From assembly GCA_030064795.1 (NCBI GenBank), contig JASJEI010000445.1:1-7697 (forward strand): 7,697 bases of DNA, read 5' to 3'. Each line of letters begins with the position of its first letter. Position 1 is the stretch's first letter. The DNA comes from Pleurocapsa sp. MO_226.B13. GTDB lineage: Bacteria; Cyanobacteriota; Cyanobacteriia; Cyanobacteriales; Xenococcaceae. A program made the translations under genes and the position numbers. Under the pieces are notes generated by a model, which was given only the letters and a program-made list of their open reading frames with translations, was not told where the DNA came from and did no database searches. Positions 1-5,272 of the stretch are shown here, in pieces.

Positions 1-3000
1 GGCTAACCATATCTGGCTCTGGCAAGATAATTATTACAGGAGCAGCCCTAGAGTTTCCAGCAGACTACGAATATACTCTAACTCCAGAGTTTCGATTTAC
101 CGATGTTTTTGCCAAGACCAAGTTACAAGGTGACGAAACCTCTGGCAATAAATTAATCTTTAATAATCTATCTGACTTAGATTTAACCTACCTGGGATTG
201 ATTAGAGTTGAAACTCAATTCAACGATAGTGAAAAAGTTAAGATTGATTTTGTGGCAGTCGAAGAGGCTCGACCTGGCGCTTCCTATGATTTTGGCTTTG
301 GCAGTTGTAACGAACCAGAAATTAGCTACACCAAAGGAAGAGTAATTTTTTCTGAATGCTTCAAGCCTGAATTTTCAAATTTGTTGGCAGATCTAGACAG
401 CCAAACCAGAGCTAGATTCAATAAGTGTTGGGGTTCGGCTTCAAGTGGGGGTATTCCCCATAGCTATAGTGGCAATGGTTTGCCCTTGATAGAATACGAA
501 GAATGCGAGGGATTGATTTTAAGCGGCAAAATCCACTACGAATCGCCGACGATTTCCGCACCGCTAGTTCGGGTAGAGAACTGTACCCGTCTCAGCCTTT
601 CCTTTAGTGGGCAGAACACCAACACCACAGGAGGAGAAGTTGTTTTTACTCCTTTTAATTCCGATTTAGAAAATAGCTATTTGGTTTACCTAGTCAACAG
701 CGACGTGGAATTGAACTTAAACAGCCCAACATCGCAATCTACCTATATTACAGGGGGCGGAGCGATCTATGCCGACTCGCGATCGCAGATTGACACGCGA
801 CGAGGGAGTGGATTGGATTTAATTTTTTACGACTCTGAAGGTAAATTAATTACTAGCTTGCTACCTAGCGACGAAGAGGTGATTTTAGAATCAGGATCAT
901 TTTTAAATAGCTTCGATTTTAAAGATGAAGAAGGACTCTACACCCTAAATTCTGCTGCCGTCTTAGAAGAACTCGCGGCTAAAGATTTACCCCCAATTCT
1001 CGATGGCGAAGAAATCAATCTCTATCTAGATCCAACTGCGGGAGACGATGCCAATTCGGGTATGGATTCTGCCTTGCCAGTTAAAACCTGGGCGGCAATA
1101 ACTGCCCTGGCGCAAAAGTATCGACTCGACGGCGGTAGGTTGAGGATTGATGTGGCTGCGGGAACTCACGCGGTAGATGAAACCTGGGAAATAAATGACG
1201 ATTTTATTGCAGGAGAGGGACAGATTTTTTTGACAGGCGTTCAGCCAAGTTTTGAGGATCTTGAATATGTTTTTGTTCCCAGTTTTCGGATTCTCAACTT
1301 TACTCTGAATACTTTTCTAGAGTTTAGCGACAATAATAAAATTATCGTTAGTAAAGATGGGGTGGTAGTAGATAGTTTATCCTTAAATAATGGTCTGGAG
1401 GCTAGGAATTGTGAGAATTTTACCGCTACCACTTTAGAAGTAAAATCGAGTGTTTTTTGCAATAACTGTAAAAATCCCTTCGCACGAGATCTCAAGCTAA
1501 CTGAAGCAGGAAATAATCAAGCCGATTTGGTTTTTATTCGTTGCTTCGATCCTTATTTTGAGAATATTATTGGTACTACTTCTAACGAAATTTCCTTTCA
1601 ATTTTGCGAAGGAGATGTAAAAAAAAGCTCTGGAATTACAATCGCAGAGCATCCAGCTAGTACCGTGGCAACAGCAGTAAGCTATAGCAACTGCAAAAAT
1701 CTAGTTTTAGAAGGCAACTTCTATCTAAAAGGCTCGAATCTTCGAGGCAAACTAATAAATCTTTTAAACAGCGAGAACATAGAACTCGATCTCAGTAGCT
1801 ACGTGAATGAATCTGGAGGAGATATTACTTTTGCTCCAAGTGGGGTTGCTACTCCCCAACAGCAAAGCTTAATTTCAATAATTAATAGTTCGGTTTCTTA
1901 CCGTTTGACTCAGCTACCCACAGACTTTTTCATCAAAGGATTCAATTCCTTGTATATTGACGAAAGTAGCAAGGTATCTGGATTTAATTTAGTTTTCGAT
2001 CCTCAGACCAGTAGCTATAGTACTGATAGAATTCCTGGCGATGGCAGGGTTGTCCGCGAAATAGGTTCGATTATTGACGGCAAGGACTATCAACAAAGCG
2101 ATGGTAGCTTTATCTTACAAGAAAGCGCGATCGCTCGTTTAGACGAGCGCGTTTCTAATACAATTTTTGAATCTACTGGTTTTCTAGCCTTACAGGTTTC
2201 TGAAGCGGGGGATGATGCCAATGATGGTTTAACTTTCCCTACTGCCGTCAGAACTCTCACTCGTGCCAAAGAGATAATCAATTCTGAATATAATTGTGCT
2301 GATTCTAGCGTTTTAATTCTTCTAGCCGATTCAGTTTTTAATTTAGATGAAACTCTGGTTATCGATAGTTCTTGGAAGTGTAGGAGTTTAACTATTATCG
2401 GTCAAACTTTAAAGTGGAGTGACGGCGTATCGAGTGCTTGTATTTTAATTGACAATAATTTAGAGGGAACTGCGGGAGACAGCCTTGTAGAACCAAGAGG
2501 TTCGACTCCGTTGGTTATTTTAGAAGACTTTACTCTCGAGCCTCCTTCAACTGGCAATGTCATGGGGCTAAGAGTTGAGAATGGCTCCAGGGCGATCGTT
2601 AATCGAGTTAAGTTCCAACAAAACAATCTGTTTCATCTCTTCGTGCGCCATTCAAAAGTCTATTCTTATGATGGATTCTCTTTTGACGGTGAAGCTAGAA
2701 CTGGAATTTATCTGCTTAAAGACTCAGAAATAAATATATTCGATGCGATCGCGGTTAACGGAACGCAAAACTATAGCTCCGAATTCTTAAGAGTTAGAGA
2801 CAATTCCAAATTTCGCTGTCTAACTTCTACCGTATTTAACACGGGAGCAACTGTAACTGGGAAGAAGTATAACTTTGAAAGTCAATCAGAAGCCTATTTT
2901 AAGACCGACGATCCACAATACGATACTCTAGAAAAACTGATTCCAGGAGATCTTGCGGGAACGATCGCTCCTAATTGTATTGTTAACGGCGACAGACTAG

Positions 3001-3293
3001 AGACAAGCAACGCGATCGCTCAATTAGCTGTTAAAGCAGAGCAGATCCCTCGCATTCAATCGGGTATCCAGCAGGTGTCCGCAGCAGGGACGGTACAGAC
3101 TAATATAACTTTCCCTCAGCAGTTCGCTACCGTACCCAACGTTCAGGTGACTCTGATTACAGATGGTAGTGGCACTTTTACAGATAGAGGTTTAGTCTTA
3201 GAGGGAGAGCCAACCACTACTGGTTTTACAGTTAAAGGCGTTGGCAACGTGACTGCTTTGGATAAAATTAGTTGGATTGCAATTGCAAACTGA
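1..3293 (+). CDS. Giant modular beta-helix phage tail fibre/tailspike protein, 5'-truncated by the window
   Basis: The reading frame is open from the first base (first full codon at nt 3) and gives 1096 residues; visible residue n lies at nt 3n. The TTG at 198 is only the first start-like codon, not the real start, because homologous module sequence continues upstream of it. The protein consists of three related modules. Two begin with a Gly-Asp-Asp-Ala-Asn-x-Gly motif (residues 347-353 and 736-742) followed by a P-V/A-x-T-x-x-x-A type segment, as in right-handed beta-helix (pectate-lyase-like) phage fibres. Each module ends with a 'PxD...GS...DG...L..SAxxxL' type motif (about 287-324, 677-713, 979-1008). 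Residues about 1019-1096 resemble an H-type lectin domain. The likely role is binding to, and perhaps cleavage of, a cell-surface glycan by a trimeric fibre. No catalytic residues can be assigned. The fold and role are inferred from motifs; the coding call and the repeats are directly visible. Confidence 0.93.
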   Translation, partial: LTISGSGKIIITGAALEFPADYEYTLTPEFRFTDVFAKTKLQGDETSGNKLIFNNLSDLDLTYLGLIRVETQFNDSEKVKIDFVAVEEARPGASYDFGFGSCNEPEISYTKGRVIFSECFKPEFSNLLADLDSQTRARFNKCWGSASSGGIPHSYSGNGLPLIEYEECEGLILSGKIHYESPTISAPLVRVENCTRLSLSFSGQNTNTTGGEVVFTPFNSDLENSYLVYLVNSDVELNLNSPTSQSTYITGGGAIYADSRSQIDTRRGSGLDLIFYDSEGKLITSLLPSDEEVILESGSFLNSFDFKDEEGLYTLNSAAVLEELAAKDLPPILDGEEINLYLDPTAGDDANSGMDSALPVKTWAAITALAQKYRLDGGRLRIDVAAGTHAVDETWEINDDFIAGEGQIFLTGVQPSFEDLEYVFVPSFRILNFTLNTFLEFSDNNKIIVSKDGVVVDSLSLNNGLEARNCENFTATTLEVKSSVFCNNCKNPFARDLKLTEAGNNQADLVFIRCFDPYFENIIGTTSNEISFQFCEGDVKKSSGITIAEHPASTVATAVSYSNCKNLVLEGNFYLKGSNLRGKLINLLNSENIELDLSSYVNESGGDITFAPSGVATPQQQSLISIINSSVSYRLTQLPTDFFIKGFNSLYIDESSKVSGFNLVFDPQTSSYSTDRIPGDGRVVREIGSIIDGKDYQQSDGSFILQESAIARLDERVSNTIFESTGFLALQVSEAGDDANDGLTFPTAVRTLTRAKEIINSEYNCADSSVLILLADSVFNLDETLVIDSSWKCRSLTIIGQTLKWSDGVSSACILIDNNLEGTAGDSLVEPRGSTPLVILEDFTLEPPSTGNVMGLRVENGSRAIVNRVKFQQNNLFHLFVRHSKVYSYDGFSFDGEARTGIYLLKDSEINIFDAIAVNGTQNYSSEFLRVRDNSKFRCLTSTVFNTGATVTGKKYNFESQSEAYFKTDDPQYDTLEKLIPGDLAGTIAPNCIVNGDRLETSNAIAQLAVKAEQIPRIQSGIQQVSAAGTVQTNITFPQQFATVPNVQVTLITDGSGTFTDRGLVLEGEPTTTGFTVKGVGNVTALDKISWIAIAN
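3..1019 (+). repeat. Fibre module A (5' part missing)
   Basis: This is the first of three homologous protein-level modules in the fibre. The visible part begins at a segment (residues about 1-38, with GSGKIIITG) that matches module B near residues 400-440 (GEGQIFLTG). By that alignment, module A's own Gly-Asp-Asp start should lie about 42 residues before the window. It shows evenly spaced cysteines at residues 102, 119, 142, 168 and 194, and ends with the conserved closing motif at about 287-324 (nt 861-974). Confidence 0.7.
1020..2186 (+). repeat. Fibre module B (complete copy, about 389 residues)
   Basis: This is the only complete long module. It opens with LYLDP and GDDANSG (residues 340-353) and closes with the IPGD...GS...DG...L...AIARL motif (677-713). 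The offset between the closing motifs of A and B is 390 residues, and between the opening motifs of B and C it is 389, so the period is well defined. Cysteines at 470, 489, 514, 535 and 564 are spaced 19-29 residues apart, which suits one per beta-helix coil. The match to module A is at protein level only; I see no long DNA identity, so the duplication is old. Confidence 0.72.
2187..3050 (+). repeat. Fibre module C (shortened copy)
   Basis: The module opens with the GDDANDG motif (residues 736-742) and closes with LIPGD...NG...AIAQL (979-1008). The closing motif lies 303 residues after that of module B instead of about 390, so roughly 87 residues of the central helix are missing. The segment just before the close (NSKFRCL...) aligns with NSDVELN of A and NSSVSYR of B. 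The next module is replaced by the lectin-like tip. Confidence 0.65.
3057..3290 (+). other. H-type-lectin-like C-terminal tip domain of the fibre
   Basis: Residues 1019-1096 show the pattern of H-type lectin domains that cap many phage fibres: a leading QSG and a short strand, FPQQFATVPNV (1037-1047), a TTTGFTV segment (1071-1077) and a terminal strand with WIAIAN (1091-1096). Such domains bind sugars and trimerise. The assignment is from memory of the pattern, without a profile search; the fold is moderately likely and the ligand is unknown. Confidence 0.55.
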
Positions 3294-3403
3294 TGAGTTA
3301 TTACGCTTGTAGAGAAAAACGGAAAAGAAACCGTAGGTTTGTTACCCTAGCTCAATTCTGTTTGGGATTTGTTGCAGGAATTGTTTTTTATTTGATTTTT
3401 TGA
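3293..3403 (+). CDS. 36-residue single-span membrane peptide overlapping the fibre stop codon
   Basis: The ATG at 3293 shares one base with the fibre stop (TGATG), the same junction as at 3830-3834, which suggests coupled translation. The product is MSYYACREKRKRNRRF followed by a hydrophobic run to its C-terminus. Residues 7-15 are almost all basic and residues 16-36 form one transmembrane-length segment (with Cys23 and Gly25/Gly29), so the N-terminus should be cytoplasmic by the positive-inside rule. There is no Shine-Dalgarno sequence of its own. I do not recognise a family. A holin-like, anchoring or small toxin-like role is possible, but nothing here decides it. The chance that it is a random ORF is reduced by the overlapping start and the clean basic-then-hydrophobic design, and it fills most of the gap before the next gene. 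Confidence 0.55.
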   Translation: MSYYACREKRKRNRRFVTLAQFCLGFVAGIVFYLIF

Positions 3404-3408
3404 AGGAG
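3403..3408 (+). promoter_or_regulatory. Isolated Shine-Dalgarno-like AAGGAG, too far from the next ATG
   Basis: AAGGAG lies directly after the stop of the 36-residue peptide and is the only strong ribosome-binding sequence noticed at a gene junction in the window. It is 37 nt from the ATG at 3446, too far for normal use. A TTG at 3418 is correctly spaced but opens only a 16-codon out-of-frame ORF (3418-3468). The short repeat at 3419-3430 sits between the two. Confidence 0.45.
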
Positions 3409-3418
3409 AATAGCTCTT

Positions 3419-3430
3419 TGAAGTCAGAAG
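3419..3430. repeat. Short intergenic repeat TGAAGTCAGAAG, copy 1
   Basis: This 12-mer recurs exactly at 7612-7623. Both copies are in the two non-coding gaps of the window. GAAGTCAGAAG-type sequence resembles the short tandem repeats common between cyanobacterial genes. A single 12-mer match is expected by chance somewhere in a window of this size, so the location is the stronger argument. Confidence 0.35.
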
Positions 3431-3445
3431 GCTTACGGCTTAATT

Positions 3446-3832
3446 ATGAGTACTGTCGTCACCTATAATCCAAATCTTCCTTGGTCTAGAGAATTTCTGT
3501 TCTTAGAAGCCGACGGGACGGTGACGGATTTATTGGGGACAAGTTTTAGGATGATGATTCGACCCAATCTAAAAGCCAAAGAAATCCTAGCAGAAGCTTC
3601 TACGACTAACGGCAAGATTGAATTTCAAACCGTAGAGACGACTTATAACCAAGTTGAAATTTCTGGAGTCGGAATTAAAATAACTTTAGATGCAACAGAT
3701 ACTTTAACCATGTATGAATCTAGCGTTAAAGCAGTAGCAGATCTGGAAATTTCTTACCCAGACGGTACGGTACACCCAGAAGTCGTCAACTTGATTTTTA
3801 ATCCTAATTTAAGCGTGACGCGAGATTTTTGA
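3446..3832 (+). CDS. Small BppU/Ig-like phage tail or baseplate protein
   Basis: The product is 128 residues. Its layout matches a widespread class of small phage tail-region proteins: an N-terminal strand pair, 'DGTVTDLLGTSFRMMIRP' (residues 23-40, compare the usual 'G.p.DLTGyt.rmqiR'), a 'TTNGKIEF' segment (53-60), then 'LDATDT' (81-86, the usual 'isaaDTa'), 'ADLEISYPDGTV' (98-109) and a terminal 'VTRDF' (124-128). These proteins form an immunoglobulin-like or BppU-N-type beta sandwich and are thought to act as baseplate or fibre adaptors. The start is the ATG at 3446; only a weak GAAGG lies upstream. It follows the 36-residue peptide by 42 nt and overlaps the next start by 1 nt. The family call is by pattern recognition and the exact role is not determined. 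Confidence 0.85.
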   Translation: MSTVVTYNPNLPWSREFLFLEADGTVTDLLGTSFRMMIRPNLKAKEILAEASTTNGKIEFQTVETTYNQVEISGVGIKITLDATDTLTMYESSVKAVADLEISYPDGTVHPEVVNLIFNPNLSVTRDF

Positions 3833-4173
3833 TGTCCAACTATAGTGTAGTTAATCAATGCGGAAAAATTCTAGTCGTCAAAGAACCCTCCTCGGCGATC
3901 GCGGTTGTTACCAAGATTCAAAGAGGAGCGCGAGGAGCAGACGGCAATGATTTTGCCAGAGACGATTTTATACCGAGTCTGGGGCAGACTGTTTTTAATC
4001 TTTCTAGAAAAGTAACCAATTCCAACACGGCTCTTTTGTACATAAACGGGCAAAAGCAAAGACTGGGTAGTGTTTATCAGATATCTGGTTCGGGAACTAT
4101 ACTAGAGTGGCTCAATATCTCTTTCTTGCTAGAACCCTCCGATTCATTAGAATTTTATTATCAATATGAGTAA
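3832..4173 (+). CDS. Small phage tail-tip protein with collagen-like turn and NG/GDxxxxY-type beta domain
   Basis: The start is taken as the ATG at 3832, which overlaps the previous stop by one base (TGATG); a TTG directly before it is less likely. The product is 113 residues. Residues 1-40 form a strand-rich N-terminus ending in GARGADG (32-38), a short collagen-like GxxGxxG stretch frequent just before fibre domains. Residues about 48-113 (GQTVFNLS, YINGQ, ISGSG, W, EPSDSLEFYY) fit the small beta domain found in phage fibres, which typically reads 'Q..F.L....v.vyiNG....g.dY..sG..i.f...p..gD.i...Y'. A related C-terminal domain appears in the next gene. The stop overlaps the next start by 8 nt. 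It is probably a structural tail-tip or fibre-attachment protein; no enzymatic signature is seen. Confidence 0.82.
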   Translation: MSNYSVVNQCGKILVVKEPSSAIAVVTKIQRGARGADGNDFARDDFIPSLGQTVFNLSRKVTNSNTALLYINGQKQRLGSVYQISGSGTILEWLNISFLLEPSDSLEFYYQYE

Positions 4174-4900
4174 TCTAATTAAACGCAAACAACTTGACTG
4201 GGTATTTTCAGCAGGCGTACAGGTACAAAGTTTCAGCACCAGTGCTTCTTCTACCGATGACGTGACTTCGGTGATCACCTCTGCTTTGAGTAGTGCAGGT
4301 AGAGGCGGTTCGTCAGTACCACTGGTTATATCTGGTGGGGAAGAATCGCAGGGTGTGATTACCACTGGCGATTTTGCCAGAATCGAAATTGAATCTGCAA
4401 TTAATAAAGATAAAATCGCTGGCGACGAAAATAATAACGAAGTCTATGCCAGACTCAGCGAGTCGAGCGGTACGTATACTTTAACTTATTTCTATCTCGA
4501 CGATACAGGTGCGGAACAGAGCTATAGTTTTGCCAGTCCGACGGATATTAATTTTAGCTTTAACTATCGCTTCGTTGCCGATAAGCTACCCGCCGATGCG
4601 ATCATCGGGCAATTGGGAATGCAGATTTCTCAAGACCCTGGTGGCAATCGTCAAAAAGTAGTCAGAGAGCGTCTTACTGTCACGGCTACCAATACTCTGA
4701 CCGATTTAACTCAGTCTATAGCCGAACCTACTCAGCTACAGTTGATTATTAACGGCGTAGATTATCACACGGGAACGGGGCAGCCAGTTACTCTGACTGG
4801 ACAGACCCCAGGTTGGAATTCAGCAGCCTTCGGGACTGAAAAAGCTTGGGATATCGAAACTACTGATACGGTGTTTGCTGTTTACCCAATTAATAGTTAA
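4166..4900 (+). CDS. Uncharacterised beta-rich phage structural protein (244 aa)
   Basis: The ATG at 4166 lies inside the last codons of the previous gene (8-nt overlap), with no Shine-Dalgarno sequence, so coupling is likely. I see four regions: a basic N-terminus (KRKQLDW, 6-12); a Ser/Thr/Gly-rich low-complexity stretch (about 22-60) that looks like a flexible linker; a central beta-rich domain (about 66-178) with FARIEIESAINKDKI, TYTLTYFYLDDTG and VVRERLTVTAT; and a C-terminal domain (about 184-244) with LIINGVDY, VTLTGQTPGW and ETTDTVFAVY. The last part resembles the end of the preceding protein. There is no signal peptide, membrane span or catalytic motif. I do not recognise the whole protein as a named family; its position and beta-rich composition suggest a tail-tip or fibre component. 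Confidence 0.85.
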   Translation: MSNLIKRKQLDWVFSAGVQVQSFSTSASSTDDVTSVITSALSSAGRGGSSVPLVISGGEESQGVITTGDFARIEIESAINKDKIAGDENNNEVYARLSESSGTYTLTYFYLDDTGAEQSYSFASPTDINFSFNYRFVADKLPADAIIGQLGMQISQDPGGNRQKVVRERLTVTATNTLTDLTQSIAEPTQLQLIINGVDYHTGTGQPVTLTGQTPGWNSAAFGTEKAWDIETTDTVFAVYPINS

Positions 4901-4906
4901 TAGCTG

Positions 4907-5272
4907 ATGGCTGAGTTGATTCTGCAAAAGCAGATCGAACAAAACTTAGAGTTTTATCGCTCTTCCGAGCTGCCTTTTGTTAACGGTGCGGGATTGACTT
5001 TCAGTCATGGCTGGACTAACTTCGATCCTGGTGTTGACTGGTATCAAGTTCAGGCTTGGGCAGTCTGTACTCAAGCTCAGGCGGGCTGGAATGCGGGAGA
5101 GCAGGCGTTACTTAACGGACGCAGGTGTACTGTCTCTATCGACTCGACCAATATATTCGTACAAATTGGTGCGAATGGGGTTAATATCGGTCGAAAGAAT
5201 GGCAATTTGAATGAATTCAACCTCAATGTCGATCGCTGGCTTATCTATGTAATGGGAATTAGAAAGCTTTGA
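4907..5272 (+). CDS. Small beta-rich phage tail protein (121 aa)
   Basis: The ATG at 4907 follows the previous stop by 6 nt. The chain has a short N-terminal helix-like segment (LILQKQIEQNLEFYRSS, 4-20) followed by a beta domain: GAGLTFSHGW (27-36), WYQVQAWAVCT (45-55), WNAGEQALLNGRRCTVSID (61-79), TNIFVQIGANGVNIGRKNG (81-99) and the terminal strand WLIYVMGIRKL. The order 'HG... v.v...c....gw..G.......  STni.v......i..k.G......  W.l.v.a' is one I associate with small phage tail and fibre proteins of unknown function. The two cysteines (54 and 74) could be close in the fold. It shares a G-[LI]-x-F-S-H-G motif with the next protein. The last 4 nt overlap the TTG start of the next gene. Confidence 0.85.
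   Translation: MAELILQKQIEQNLEFYRSSELPFVNGAGLTFSHGWTNFDPGVDWYQVQAWAVCTQAQAGWNAGEQALLNGRRCTVSIDSTNIFVQIGANGVNIGRKNGNLNEFNLNVDRWLIYVMGIRKL

Noticed and set aside
1241..1495. Minus-strand ORFs opposite the fibre and tail genes, here and in several other places
   Set aside because: They lie opposite well-supported genes with phage-type protein patterns, have basic or low-complexity products, no start signals and no recognisable motifs.
3294..3445. Terminator or promoter in the gap after the giant fibre
   Set aside because: The T-rich stretch encodes the hydrophobic part of the 36-aa peptide and has no stem before it; no convincing -10/-35 pair is visible.
3418..3468. 16-codon TTG ORF with ideal spacing from AAGGAG
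   Set aside because: It is very short, lies over the repeat and the start of the real gene in another frame, and has no recognisable product; it is mentioned only as an alternative use of the Shine-Dalgarno sequence.
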